Source of the DNA: Bacteroidales bacterium
GTDB taxonomy: Bacteria; Bacteroidota; Bacteroidia; Bacteroidales; WCHB1-69
Length of the DNA: 64,000 bases
Assembly: GCA_017650305.1 (NCBI GenBank)
Contig: JAGCFD010000060.1
Span: 1 to 64,000, forward strand
Direction of reading: 5' to 3'
Shown here: in pieces, positions 18,172-27,587 of the stretch
Numbering within the stretch: the stretch's first letter is position 1
How the letters are laid out: every line of letters starts with the position of its first letter
Notes under the pieces: generated by a model
What the model was told of the DNA's origin: nothing
Databases searched by the model: none
What the model saw: only the letters and a program-made list of their open reading frames with translations
Position numbers and translations under genes: made by a program

Positions 18172-19821
18172 ATGGGTGCAACAAATTGTCCGGAGACCCC
18201 GAGACAGAAAATGATTCAGATGATGTATCTGGTCTATACGGCAATGTTGGCATTGAATGTGTCTGCTGACATCTTGAATGCTTTCATCGTCGTGGACGAT
18301 ACTTTGGTGACTTCTACTCGAAATGCCACTCGCCAGAACGCCAGCGATTACAACTGGTTCGAGAACCAGAAGGCTATTCTCGGCGAAGCTAAGATTCACG
18401 ATGCTTATACCAATGCGCATAAATTGCGCAAAGAGACCACCGATATGGTCAACTATATTGAAGCGCTCTCCCGCGATCTCATCATGTATGTGGATGGCGA
18501 TACGCTTGCAGAAGTGAAAGACGATAAAGGCAAAATCCAGAAAGTGCCCAAGACAGTGGCTACTATCACTGCCAAGGAGAACTTCGACAAGCCGACCTTC
18601 TTCATGCTGGAGGATCCGACACAGAACCCTTCCCGTGCGGTCCAACTGAAAGAGAGACTGCTCGAATACAAGAAGAATATCCTGAAACTTGCCAAGAAAG
18701 AAGACCGTGAACGTCTTTCTGAGATTATCGGTCTGAATGTCGACAAACAAGTCAAGTCTCTGACTGGCGAGAATGTGAACTGGGAAGTGCATAACTTCGA
18801 CCATATTATCTCAGCTGCTGCTGTTACCTTGTTGAACAAGACGGTAGGCGAGGTGAGAAATGCGGAGTCTTCCATGCTGACCTATCTGAAGGAGTCTATC
18901 AGTGCTGATGACTTCAAGTTTGACCACGTTGAAGGCCGTGCCATCCCGAAATCCCAGATGGTGTTCCAGGGTGACAGCTACGAGGCTGACATCATCGTGG
19001 CTGCTTGGGATACCAAGTCCAGCCCGAAGGTATGGTACAAGATGGGTGCTGATACTCTGACCGAGGCTGGCCTTAGCGGCGCTCAAGAGCTGCAAGGCGA
19101 GAATGGTCTGGTGAAACTCAAATTGCCCGCCGGTGCCATTGGTGAGCAACGTTATGCCGGTTTGATCATGATCAAAGACCCCAGCGGCGAGCCTAAATAT
19201 TATGGCTTTAAAGACAAATATTCTGTCTTGAAACCTTCCGCTGTTATTTCCGCCGACAAGATGAACGTGCTCTATGCCGGTATCGAGAACCCGGTTTCCG
19301 TATCTGCTCCGGTGGATCCTGGCAAGTTGTCTATTTCCTTTCCTGGCTGCTCTGTCTCTTCCCAAGGCGCAGGTAAGTTCAATGTGACAGTTCCCTCTTC
19401 TATGATTGGCAAAACCGTTTCCGCTTCTGTGGCTGCCAAGTTGGGCGAATCTACCAAGACCCTCGGCTCTACCGAATTCCGTGTAAAGAAGGTTCCGGAT
19501 CCTCGTGCCGTCTTGGGTGCCAACATCCGCGGTGGCAAGCGCTCCAAATCCGAGCTGACTGCCAACCCGGTGCTCCGTGCCGTCATGCCAGAAGACTTTG
19601 TCTATGAGTTGAAGTGGACCGTTACTTCCTATCAGGTGATTTTCGTCAGCAAAGGTATGGAAGATCCTGCTATCTCCTGCCAAGGTGGTGCATTGTCTGA
19701 GGCTGTGAAAGCCAAGATCAACAAGGCTTCTGCCAACACGGTGATCTATTTCACCAACATCAAGGTCAACTCTGCTGCTGGCCCTCGTACATTGGATGAA
19801 TTTTCCGTTCGTATCCGATAG
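18172..19821 (+). CDS. porM: T9SS motor protein PorM/GldM
   Basis: This 549-residue protein has one N-terminal membrane helix (MIQMMYLVYTAMLALNVSADIL) preceded by the conserved ETPRQKMI, then a long periplasmic part: a helical first domain (about 40-220) and three beta-domains. It dimerises, inserts in the PorL pentamer and reaches the PorK/PorN ring. Motifs such as VEGRAIPKSQMVFQGDSYEADI and RVKKVPDP match GldM domains. It starts 56 bases after porL. Confidence 0.95.
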   Translation: MGATNCPETPRQKMIQMMYLVYTAMLALNVSADILNAFIVVDDTLVTSTRNATRQNASDYNWFENQKAILGEAKIHDAYTNAHKLRKETTDMVNYIEALSRDLIMYVDGDTLAEVKDDKGKIQKVPKTVATITAKENFDKPTFFMLEDPTQNPSRAVQLKERLLEYKKNILKLAKKEDRERLSEIIGLNVDKQVKSLTGENVNWEVHNFDHIISAAAVTLLNKTVGEVRNAESSMLTYLKESISADDFKFDHVEGRAIPKSQMVFQGDSYEADIIVAAWDTKSSPKVWYKMGADTLTEAGLSGAQELQGENGLVKLKLPAGAIGEQRYAGLIMIKDPSGEPKYYGFKDKYSVLKPSAVISADKMNVLYAGIENPVSVSAPVDPGKLSISFPGCSVSSQGAGKFNVTVPSSMIGKTVSASVAAKLGESTKTLGSTEFRVKKVPDPRAVLGANIRGGKRSKSELTANPVLRAVMPEDFVYELKWTVTSYQVIFVSKGMEDPAISCQGGALSEAVKAKINKASANTVIYFTNIKVNSAAGPRTLDEFSVRIR

Positions 19822-19843
19822 AATTTAAAAACACATAAGAATT

Positions 19844-20791
19844 ATGAAAAAGTTAGGTTTTTTGTTATTAGGACTTTTTGCTGTCTCTTTCGCCTTTGCA
19901 CAAGAGGATGAAGATGGTAGCACGATGAACCAGCCTATCAACCGTGCCCCGGCAGAATATCGTTGGGAACAGGTTGATGTGGGCGACTTCTCCGATCCGG
20001 TGCCCTATGCCCCGATCCGTCAAGCTGACGTGATGTATTACTACACCATCTGGAGAACAATCGACTTGCGCGAGAAAGTGAACCATGTGCTCTATTTCCC
20101 AACAGAAGTAAGAGGAACGTGGAGAAGTCTTGCACAAACGATCTTTGACGCTGTGGATATGGCTAATCCCGAGAAGATTGATGGCACGCTGCCTGTCTAT
20201 ACGGATGACATGTGTCTCATGCCGACTCCACGTGAGGATATAGCCAGCACCCTTTCGGTTTCCTACACTACCGATGATATCGATATTGAGACCGGTGAAG
20301 TGATTGGTGACAAGGAGGTCTTTATCCAGTTCGAACCCAAACAGATTGTCTCTTACAATCTCAAGGAAGTTTGGTATTTCGACAAGCAGACATCCACGCT
20401 CAAGTATGAGATTATCACTTTGGAACCGATTTTGGAATATGTGCGTCCGAACACTTCCTCCAATGTCTTTGACGATGATCAAGAGGACCAGGATGATGAG
20501 GCCGTGGAAGGCAAGCCGACCAAAAGACGTATCGGCTACATCTATTATCCTGAGTTGAGACCGTTCCTGGCCAAACAGGAAGTCTTCAACGTGAAGAACA
20601 ACGCACAGCGCCTTTCTTTCGATGATCTGCTGACTTGGAAGCGCGACTTCTCCAGCCTGATCTATAAGGAGGCCAACCGCTACGATCGTGAAATCGCTGA
20701 TTATATAGCGAATTCCAGAGACCAACGTCTCGAATCCGAAAGAATTACCAACGAATTGCGCACATTGGAGAGCGATCTTTGGGAATTCTAA
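19844..20791 (+). CDS. porN: T9SS ring protein PorN/GldN
   Basis: This is a 315-residue periplasmic protein with signal peptide MKKLGFLLLGLFAVSFAFAQ. The mature part contains ADVMYYYTIWRTIDLREKVNHVLYFP and YNLKEVWYFDKQTSTLKYEI, typical of GldN/PorN, and an acidic Asp/Glu-rich stretch (VFDDDQEDQDDEAVEG). It pairs with PorK in the ring. It is the last gene of the operon, 22 bases after porM and followed by a terminator. Confidence 0.95.
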   Translation: MKKLGFLLLGLFAVSFAFAQEDEDGSTMNQPINRAPAEYRWEQVDVGDFSDPVPYAPIRQADVMYYYTIWRTIDLREKVNHVLYFPTEVRGTWRSLAQTIFDAVDMANPEKIDGTLPVYTDDMCLMPTPREDIASTLSVSYTTDDIDIETGEVIGDKEVFIQFEPKQIVSYNLKEVWYFDKQTSTLKYEIITLEPILEYVRPNTSSNVFDDDQEDQDDEAVEGKPTKRRIGYIYYPELRPFLAKQEVFNVKNNAQRLSFDDLLTWKRDFSSLIYKEANRYDREIADYIANSRDQRLESERITNELRTLESDLWEF

Positions 20792-20821
20792 TCAAATCTA
20801 ACTTTTTCATAATTTTCATAT

Positions 20822-20850
20822 ACGGGCATCTTTTGATGTCCGTTTTTTTT
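20822..20850 (+). terminator. terminator of the por operon
   Basis: The inverted repeat ACGGGCATC (20822-20830) with GATGTCCGT (20835-20842, extending from T20834) has one wobble pair and a TTTT loop, and is followed by a run of T (20843-20851). Confidence 0.85.
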
Positions 20851-20858
20851 TACTTTTG
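20851..20858 (+). promoter_or_regulatory. -7 box for hldD
   Basis: TACTTTTG (TAnnTTTG) is 22 bases before the hldD ATG. It is fused to the T-run of the por terminator, a very compact junction. Confidence 0.7.
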
Positions 20859-20878
20859 CACCAACAAAAACCAAGCCT

Positions 20879-21844
20879 ATGATTATCGTTACCGGTGCTG
20901 CCGGTTTTATTGGAAGTTGCATGGTCGCCAAGTTAAATGAGATGGGGCGGACTGACATTGTGATGGTGGATGATTTCTCGAAGGAGGCCAAGCGCCGCAA
21001 TTGGGAAAACAAACAATATCTTGACAAAATTCATCGAAATGATTTCTTTCTTTGGTTGCCGAAACATGCGCGCGATGTGGACTTCATCATCCATCTGGGC
21101 GCCCGCACCGACACCACCGAGTTTGACTATTCCATTTTCGAGGAGCTGAACGTGGACTACACCCGCAAGATATGGTTCTATGCGTCTGAGTATGGGATAC
21201 CGTTGATCTATGCCTCTTCTGCGGCCACGTATGGCGCTGGCGAGTTGGGTTATGTGGATGATGATGCTCTGTCATATCGTCTTCAACCACTAAATCCCTA
21301 TGGAAAGTCCAAGAATGAAATCGACAAGTGGGTGCAGAAGCAGGCTAAGACGCCTCCCTATTGGTATGCTTTCAAGTTCTTCAATGTATATGGGCCTAAT
21401 GAGTATCACAAGGGGCGAATGAGCTCTGTGATTCTGCACACCTTCCAGAAGATCCAGGAAACGGGTTCTATGCAGCTCTTTCGTTCTCATCGGCCGGAAT
21501 ACGAGGATGGCCAGCAGTTGCGTGACTTTGTCTATGTGAAAGATGTGGTCCGAGTCCTTTATTGGTTTATGAATCATCATCCGCAAAGTGGTATCTACAA
21601 TCTTGGCACTGGTCATGCACGTTCCTTTTGGGATTTGGCCTCCGCCACCTTCAAGGCTCTGAAACTGGAACCTCGGATTAGCTTCATAGATATGCCTGAG
21701 GATATTCGGGAGAAATATCAATATTTCACCGAAGCCAAGATGAGTAAAATGCGTTCGGCGGGTTACCGAAGGCCATTTTATTCGCTTGAATCTGGCATCA
21801 AATCCTACGTAACTCGCTATCTTGTAAAGGATACCGAGTATTAA
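20879..21844 (+). CDS. hldD: ADP-L-glycero-D-manno-heptose 6-epimerase
   Basis: It converts ADP-D-glycero-D-manno-heptose to the L,D form used in LPS inner core. The 321-residue product is an SDR-type epimerase: NAD-binding VTGAAGFIGS at the N-terminus, HLGARTDT, catalytic-type Tyr/Lys in NPYGKSKNEID, and NVYGPNEYHKGRMSSVI as in HldD/RfaD. It stands alone between the por operon and recQ with its own promoter. Its presence implies a heptose-containing LPS core. Confidence 0.92.
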   Translation: MIIVTGAAGFIGSCMVAKLNEMGRTDIVMVDDFSKEAKRRNWENKQYLDKIHRNDFFLWLPKHARDVDFIIHLGARTDTTEFDYSIFEELNVDYTRKIWFYASEYGIPLIYASSAATYGAGELGYVDDDALSYRLQPLNPYGKSKNEIDKWVQKQAKTPPYWYAFKFFNVYGPNEYHKGRMSSVILHTFQKIQETGSMQLFRSHRPEYEDGQQLRDFVYVKDVVRVLYWFMNHHPQSGIYNLGTGHARSFWDLASATFKALKLEPRISFIDMPEDIREKYQYFTEAKMSKMRSAGYRRPFYSLESGIKSYVTRYLVKDTEY

Positions 21845-21896
21845 GGATTTTTTTTTGCAGCGTAACGTATTTTATTTGGATATTCTAAATTTTTTT

Positions 21897-21904
21897 TATT
21901 TTTG
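21897..21904 (+). promoter_or_regulatory. -7 box for recQ
   Basis: TATTTTTG (TAnnTTTG), 61 bases before the ATG at 21966. It lies inside the longest open frame, which supports the internal start. Confidence 0.7.
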
Positions 21905-21965
21905 TAATCCAAATTTATCTTATAGAAATCGAATCAACAAACCTCAACCAAGTCTCAGGTTACTT

Positions 21966-24167
21966 ATGAAAAGTACATATACTGACAAAGAGATACAAAA
22001 AACACTCAAGACAGTTTTTGGATTTGACACCTTCAAGGGTAATCAACAGAAAATCATCAAAGCCTTACTGAAGGGCAAGGATTGTTTTGTCATTATGCCA
22101 ACCGGAGGAGGCAAGTCGATGTGCTACCAACTTCCGGCGCTTATGATGCCGGGAACGGCTATTGTCATCTCTCCATTGATTGCTTTGATGAAAAACCAGG
22201 TAGATGCTATCCGGAATTTCAGCGTGGAGATCGGTGTCGCACACTTTCTCAATTCTTCGCTTTCCAAGGCTGAGATCAGTGAGGTCCGCCAGGACTTGAT
22301 TACAGGGAAGACCAAGATTTTGTACGTGGCACCAGAGTCGTTGACCAAGGAAGAGAATGTGAAGCTCTTTCAGGAAATACAGATCTCTTTCTATGCTATT
22401 GACGAGGCTCACTGTATTTCTGAGTGGGGTCACGATTTCAGACCCGAGTACCGCCGTATCCGCGAGATCATCAATCAGATTGGCCAAAAGGTGCCCGTAA
22501 TCGCTCTCACTGCCACTGCTACCCCGAAGGTTCAAAGCGATATCATGAAGAATCTCGGAATGGAAAAAGCCGAGGTGTTCATCTCCTCTTTCAACCGTCC
22601 GAACCTGTATTATGAAATTCGTGAGAAGACCAAAGACGTGGACAAGGAAATTGTTCGCTTTATCAAGTCCCATCCCGGCAAATCCGGTATCATGTATTGC
22701 CTCAGCCGTAACAAAGTGGAAGAGCTCGCCGCCATGCTGGTGGAGAATGGCATCCGTGCATTGCCGTATCACGCAGGTCTGGACAGCAAAACCCGTGTGC
22801 AGAATCAGGATGATTTTCTGATGGAGAAGGCAGATGTCATTGTCGCTACCATTGCTTTCGGTATGGGTATCGACAAACCCGACGTGCGCTTTGTCATCCA
22901 CTACGATATGCCCAAGAGCCTGGAAGGATACTATCAAGAGACGGGCCGTGCCGGTCGTGACGATGGAGAAGGCCTCTGCATCGCTTTCTATGACAACAAA
23001 GATCTTCGCAAGCTGGAAAAATTCTCCACAAAGAAGTCTGTCGCTGAACAGGAGATTGTCAAGCAGCTTTTAGCCGAGACAGCCGCATACGCCGAGTCTA
23101 CAAACTGCCGGAGAAAACACATACTTCACTATTTTGGGGAGGAATATACCGAAGAGAACTGCCACAACTGCGATAACTGCAATCATCCTAAACCCAAGAT
23201 GAATGCCAATGAACAGGTGATGCTGGCTATCGAGGTTATCCAAACTGTGAAGCAGCAGTTTAAAGAGGATCAGATTGTGGATATTATCACAGGTAACAAG
23301 ACCACATCCGTCACCAAATTCAAACATGACAAACTTAAACAGTTTGGAGAGGGTATGGATTACGATGCCAAATTCTGGTCCAACATTATCCGCATCGCCA
23401 TTTTTGAGGGGCTTATTGTCAAGGAGATAGAGAACTACGGATTGCTGAAGATCACGCCGAAAGGCGAGAAGTACCTCACGAATCCTTACAATATCATGAC
23501 TACCAAGCCCGAAAAGAGCGAAGATGACGAGGATGAAATAATAGACAACATTGGCGGTGGTATGGATGAGGCTTTCGACAAAGTATTGTTTGGAATGTTG
23601 AAAGACCTGCGCAAAAGCATATCCCAAGAGGAAAATCTGCCCCCGTTTGTCATCTTCCAGGATCCTTCATTGGAGGATATGTGTATCCAATATCCTATCA
23701 CACTAAGCGAGATGCAGAAGGTGAGCGGCGTTGGTGTAGGCAAAGCCCAAAAGTATGGAAGCCGGTTTGTTGAACTTATCAGGAAATATGTGGAGGAAAA
23801 TGAGATCGAGAGACCTCAGGATATCGTCTTCAAGACCAAACCCAAAGAATCTGCCGTAAAGGTTTTCATCATTGAAAGCATTGACCGAAAAGTTGATTTT
23901 GAGGATATTGCCATTGCCAAAGGTTTGGATATGGACGAACTTCTTACCGATATCGAGAAGATTGTCGCCTCCGGCTTGAAACTTGACATCTCTTATTATA
24001 TTGAAGAGGTGATTGACGAGTATCATCAGGAGGATATTCTGGACTATTTCGCCAATGCGGAATCTGACTCTCCGGAACTTGCTCTGGAGATTCTGGGTGA
24101 TGATGAATATTCGTTGGAAGAGATCCGCATCATGCGTATCAAATACATCTCCGATGTAGGTAACTAA
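21966..24167 (+). CDS. recQ: ATP-dependent DNA helicase RecQ
   Basis: This is a 3'-5' superfamily 2 helicase in recombinational repair. The start MKSTYTDKE (733 residues) is chosen because the upstream 37 codons overlap the promoter. Motif I is MPTGGGKSMCYQ, motif II DEAHCISEWGHDFRPEY, and motif VI QETGRAGRDDGEG. The RQC zinc site uses Cys residues in NCRRKH and ENCHNCDNC, and an HRDC-like domain is near 560-630 (ITLSEMQKVSGVGVGKAQKYG). A C-terminal extension of about 100 residues (after VFKTKP) with helical repeats is typical of Bacteroidota RecQ. Confidence 0.95.
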   Translation: MKSTYTDKEIQKTLKTVFGFDTFKGNQQKIIKALLKGKDCFVIMPTGGGKSMCYQLPALMMPGTAIVISPLIALMKNQVDAIRNFSVEIGVAHFLNSSLSKAEISEVRQDLITGKTKILYVAPESLTKEENVKLFQEIQISFYAIDEAHCISEWGHDFRPEYRRIREIINQIGQKVPVIALTATATPKVQSDIMKNLGMEKAEVFISSFNRPNLYYEIREKTKDVDKEIVRFIKSHPGKSGIMYCLSRNKVEELAAMLVENGIRALPYHAGLDSKTRVQNQDDFLMEKADVIVATIAFGMGIDKPDVRFVIHYDMPKSLEGYYQETGRAGRDDGEGLCIAFYDNKDLRKLEKFSTKKSVAEQEIVKQLLAETAAYAESTNCRRKHILHYFGEEYTEENCHNCDNCNHPKPKMNANEQVMLAIEVIQTVKQQFKEDQIVDIITGNKTTSVTKFKHDKLKQFGEGMDYDAKFWSNIIRIAIFEGLIVKEIENYGLLKITPKGEKYLTNPYNIMTTKPEKSEDDEDEIIDNIGGGMDEAFDKVLFGMLKDLRKSISQEENLPPFVIFQDPSLEDMCIQYPITLSEMQKVSGVGVGKAQKYGSRFVELIRKYVEENEIERPQDIVFKTKPKESAVKVFIIESIDRKVDFEDIAIAKGLDMDELLTDIEKIVASGLKLDISYYIEEVIDEYHQEDILDYFANAESDSPELALEILGDDEYSLEEIRIMRIKYISDVGN

Positions 24168-24204
24168 TATGACTGTAAACAATTAAATTGAAGTTGAAAA
24201 GAAT

Positions 24205-24963
24205 ATGGAACAAGAAGAAATGAACAAACAGGAAGAAATGACTGTTCCCGAACCGGTAGAACAACAAGAAATTATCAAGGAAGAATCAGTTGATTCTGCC
24301 TGTGACAATAATACCGCCGAGGAGAAGAAGTGTGAGAATCACCATTGCAAAAAAAGCCTTTGCATTGCTCGTTTAGTCTTTGACTTGCTGATGCTGGCTG
24401 CTGTTATTATCCTTTTCATCCTTTATGCTAAAGGTAGACCATGCCATAAGAAAGCTGCAGCTGACAATGTCGCTGCGGAAGCTTTGGTCCCGGGTAATGG
24501 CGACATACTCTACGTGAATATCGACTCAATCAATGCCAATTATGAGATGGTGAAAATATTGACCGATAGCATTGATGCCGAGAAGAGCAAGAAAGAGATC
24601 GTCTTCCAAAATCGTCAGAAGGCATTGGAAACGAAGTTGAGAAACTATCAGCAGAATATGCAGTCGGGTGTGTTGAATGCCCAGCAGGCGCAATATGCTG
24701 AGGCCTCGCTTCAACAAGAAAGTGCTCAATTGCAGAGCGATTATGAGCAGGCTCTTTCCACTCTGGAAGCTCGCTATACGGCAGCCCTTTCCCAAATCCA
24801 GGATTCTTTGATAGCCGTCACCAAGCGTATCAACGCGGACAAGAATGCCTCCTATGTCGTGACTTATGGCGGCGGTAGCAACTTGATCGTGGCAGACCCC
24901 ACAAAGGATATTACCGAAGAGGTGCTTGCTGAATTGAATAAGCCCTTTAAGAAAAAGAAATAA
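24205..24963 (+). CDS. membrane-anchored OmpH/Skp-like protein
   Basis: The 252-residue protein starts with an acidic, low-complexity cytoplasmic tail of about 50 residues, a Cys/His/Lys patch (KKCENHHCKKSLC), one membrane helix (about 54-73), then an OmpH/Skp-like domain. That domain has LYVNIDSINANYEMVK, a long coiled coil with Gln/Ala-rich helices, and a terminal strand SYVVTYGGGSNLIVADPTKDITEEVLAELN. Usual Skp proteins have a cleaved signal and are soluble, but here the chaperone-like part is tethered to the inner membrane. It follows recQ by 37 bases and precedes a MORN-type protein by 5 bases. Confidence 0.75.
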   Translation: MEQEEMNKQEEMTVPEPVEQQEIIKEESVDSACDNNTAEEKKCENHHCKKSLCIARLVFDLLMLAAVIILFILYAKGRPCHKKAAADNVAAEALVPGNGDILYVNIDSINANYEMVKILTDSIDAEKSKKEIVFQNRQKALETKLRNYQQNMQSGVLNAQQAQYAEASLQQESAQLQSDYEQALSTLEARYTAALSQIQDSLIAVTKRINADKNASYVVTYGGGSNLIVADPTKDITEEVLAELNKPFKKKK

Positions 24964-24968
24964 GCGTT

Positions 24969-25562
24969 ATGGGATCTGACAAAAAACAATCCAATCGCAG
25001 TTGGCTTCTGGCGCTGGCAGGACTTTTCATTGTCGTTGTTCTGTCTTGCGTGGTGGCATTGTGCTCCCCCGAGCATCCATCAACTGCTTTGAAGAGTGAG
25101 CGGAATTCTGAACTGGCGTCCCTGCATCAGTTTCCCCCGTTGCAAATGGCCGATTCCATTGCTATGCCCAAGACCACTGCATCCTATGAAGACAAGACTC
25201 CCAAGGATGTCTATTACTTTGCCTTGGATAGCCTCGGACAACCTACGGATGAAGTAGTGTATGAGGCACATTACTATCCCGATAATTCAAAATATTTTGA
25301 AGGGAACATCTCCAACAAGGAACGTGAAGGCCTTTGGTATGCATATCATAAAAATGGCAATGTGCAGACTATGGCTCATTACGTGCAAGGCAAAGAACAG
25401 GGCCAATATACGGTGTACTATGAAAATGGCAACGTGATGTACACGGGTAAATACGATAATGGCGAGCGTGTCGGAATCTGGAACTTCTATGATCCAGAAG
25501 AACAATTGATGCGCACCATCGACTATAGTGTCAATCCACCAAAGGTTGAGACAATTCAATAA
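24969..25562 (+). CDS. membrane-anchored MORN-variant (YwqK-like) protein
   Basis: The 197-residue protein has an N-terminal hydrophobic segment (WLLALAGLFIVVVLSCVVALC), which may be an anchor or a lipoprotein-like signal. Tandem MORN_2-type units follow: EGNISNKEREGLWYAYHKNG, GKEQGQYTVYYENG and GERVGIWNFYDPEEQ. Such repeats usually mediate protein or membrane contacts; specific function is unknown. It lies 5 bases after the OmpH-like gene, so the two are probably made together. A second MORN-type lipoprotein is encoded at 30320-30988. Confidence 0.75.
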   Translation: MGSDKKQSNRSWLLALAGLFIVVVLSCVVALCSPEHPSTALKSERNSELASLHQFPPLQMADSIAMPKTTASYEDKTPKDVYYFALDSLGQPTDEVVYEAHYYPDNSKYFEGNISNKEREGLWYAYHKNGNVQTMAHYVQGKEQGQYTVYYENGNVMYTGKYDNGERVGIWNFYDPEEQLMRTIDYSVNPPKVETIQ

Positions 25563-25620
25563 ATTATATATATCAAATATCAATTAAATTATAAACTAAC
25601 TAATAAACTAAATAAACAAT

Positions 25621-26997
25621 ATGGAATTACCTTTCGCTGAATCCTGGAAAATTAAGATGGTTGAACCCATCAAGAAATCTACTCGTGCTGAACGTGAAAA
25701 ATGGTTGGAAGAAGCTCACCAAAATATCTTCATGTTAAAGAGCGACTATGTCTACATCGATCTGCTGACTGACAGCGGAACCGGCGCCATGAGCGACCGC
25801 CAATGGAGTGCCATGATGATGGGCGATGAAAGTTATGGAGGCGCACGCTCTTTCTATCACATGAAAGACACGATCACGGAACTTACCGGTTTTGAATACG
25901 TGATCCCGACTCACCAAGGCCGTGCCGCTGAGAACGTTTTGTTCTCTTATCTCGTTAAACCCGGACAAGTCGTCCCGGGCAACGCTCATTTCGACACTAC
26001 AAAGGGGCATATTGAAAGCCGTAAAGCTTTCGCCATTGATGTTACGGTTCCTGAAGCATACGACACCCAACTCGAGGTTCCTTTTAAAGGCAATGTGAGC
26101 CTTGAAAAACTGGAGAAGGTGCTCATCGAAAACAAAGGGAATGTGCCATTCATGGTGCTCACAGTCACCAACAACACCGTCGGCGGCCAACCCGTCAGCA
26201 TGAAGAACATTCGTGAGACGTGTGAACTCTGTCACAAATATGGCGTGCCCGTCAATATCGACAGCGCCCGTTTCATCGAGAACTGCTACTTCATCAAGAC
26301 CCGTGAGGAAGGCTATGCCGACAAGACTCTGAGAGAGATCGCACTGGAAATGTTCAGCTATGCAGATAGCATGACCATGAGTGCCAAGAAAGACGGTCTC
26401 GTCAACATGGGCGGTTTCATCGCTACCAGAAAGAAAGAGTGGTATGAGGGCGCTAAATTGTTCTGCATTCCTTTCGAGGGTTTCTTGACATACGGCGGTA
26501 TGAATGGTCGTGACATGGACGCCCTGGCCGTCGGTCTCAAAGAAAATATTGAGTTTGATATGGTTGAGACTCGTGTAAAACAAGTCCAGTATCTGGCTGA
26601 CAAGCTGGATGAATATGGTATCCCTTATCAACGTCCTGCCGGTGGCCACGCCATCTTTGTGGATGCAGACAAGGTGTTGACCAACATTCCTAAGGAAGAG
26701 TTCCCGGCTCAGACCTTGACCTGTGAGCTCTATCTGGAGGCCGGTATCCGCGCCTGCGAGATTGGTTATGTGCTCGCCGACCGCGACCCTGTGACTCGTG
26801 AGAACCGCTTCGGTGGCAATGACTTTGTGCGTTTGTGCATCCCGCGCCGTGTCTATACCAATAACCACATGGATGTGATCGCGGCCGCTCTTAAGAATGT
26901 CTATGATCGTCGCGACACCATCAAGCGCGGTTTGGAAATCACATGGGAAGCCGAACTGATGCGTCACTTCACCTGCCAGTTCAAACGCTTGAAATAG
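25621..26997 (+). CDS. tnaA: tryptophanase (tryptophan indole-lyase)
   Basis: This PLP enzyme splits L-tryptophan to indole, pyruvate and ammonia. The 458 residues are full length: IDLLTDSGTGAMS, THQGRAAEN, HFDTTKGH, NIDSARFIENCYFIK, and MSAKKD with the PLP Lys257. Tyrosine phenol-lyase is the main alternative. HFDTTKGH (phenol-lyase has TTTRYH) and ACEIG (phenol-lyase has an Arg, MERG) favour tryptophanase. No TnaC-type leader peptide was found in the 58 bases upstream. DUF3109 follows after 8 bases. Confidence 0.92.
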   Translation: MELPFAESWKIKMVEPIKKSTRAEREKWLEEAHQNIFMLKSDYVYIDLLTDSGTGAMSDRQWSAMMMGDESYGGARSFYHMKDTITELTGFEYVIPTHQGRAAENVLFSYLVKPGQVVPGNAHFDTTKGHIESRKAFAIDVTVPEAYDTQLEVPFKGNVSLEKLEKVLIENKGNVPFMVLTVTNNTVGGQPVSMKNIRETCELCHKYGVPVNIDSARFIENCYFIKTREEGYADKTLREIALEMFSYADSMTMSAKKDGLVNMGGFIATRKKEWYEGAKLFCIPFEGFLTYGGMNGRDMDALAVGLKENIEFDMVETRVKQVQYLADKLDEYGIPYQRPAGGHAIFVDADKVLTNIPKEEFPAQTLTCELYLEAGIRACEIGYVLADRDPVTRENRFGGNDFVRLCIPRRVYTNNHMDVIAAALKNVYDRRDTIKRGLEITWEAELMRHFTCQFKRLK

Positions 26998-27005
26998 TGA
27001 ATACC

Positions 27006-27587
27006 ATGCTGGTAGTCGGAGATGTTTTAGTGTCTGACGAACTCTTTGAGAAGCATTTCTGCTGCGATCTGGCGCAGTGCAACGGGCAATGTTGCATAGA
27101 AGGAGATGCCGGTGCTCCCGTGGCACCTGACGAAACTGCCGAATTGTCAGAATATTATCCCGTCTATCAGAAGTATATGACTCAGGAAGGACTCGCCGCT
27201 GTGAATGACAGTGGCGAGCCCTTTGTTTTTCAAAATAACGAATTCCAAACCCCATTGCTCGATGGCCAGGGTGCCTGCGCCTTCGTTTTCTACGAGGATG
27301 GTATCGCAAAATGCGCCATCGAAAAAGCCTTTGAAAACAATGAAATTCCTTTCCGTAAGCCCATATCCTGCTACTTGTATCCCATACGCGTGAGCAGGGT
27401 GGGGAAGTATGTGGCATTGAATTATCATCACTGGCCTATATGCAAGTCAGCATGCCTGAAAGGCGACGAACTGCGCCTTCCAGTCTATGTCTTCCTTAAA
27501 CAACCTCTTATCCAGGCGTTTGGGAAGGAATGGTATGATGAATTGTGTGAAACCGTGCGCCGGTATCTGCAGGAAGGGATCAGATAA
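27006..27587 (+). CDS. DUF3109 cysteine-rich protein
   Basis: The 193-residue protein begins MLVVGDVLVSDELFEKHFCCDLAQCNGQCC and has further cysteines in GACAFVF, AKCAIE, ISCYLYP and ICKSACLKG. This spacing is that of DUF3109, related to the YkgJ zinc/iron-sulphur cluster family. The start is taken just after the tnaA stop; a longer frame would overlap tnaA. Its function is not known, and the tight spacing to tnaA suggests co-transcription. The last 8 bases overlap the convergent response-regulator gene. Confidence 0.85.
   Translation: MLVVGDVLVSDELFEKHFCCDLAQCNGQCCIEGDAGAPVAPDETAELSEYYPVYQKYMTQEGLAAVNDSGEPFVFQNNEFQTPLLDGQGACAFVFYEDGIAKCAIEKAFENNEIPFRKPISCYLYPIRVSRVGKYVALNYHHWPICKSACLKGDELRLPVYVFLKQPLIQAFGKEWYDELCETVRRYLQEGIR

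Noticed and set aside
25563..25620. Possible TnaC-like leader peptide before tnaA
   Set aside because: The 58-base gap is AT-rich with no short frame containing Trp-Pro; no attenuation structure is seen.
25621..26997. Annotation as tyrosine phenol-lyase
   Set aside because: Sequence at HFDTTKGH and ACEIG follows tryptophanase rather than the phenol-lyase equivalents TTTRYH and MERG.
25735..27417. 560-residue minus-strand open frame over tnaA
   Set aside because: The plus strand encodes full-length tryptophanase and DUF3109. The minus frame is an antisense shadow without recognisable motifs.
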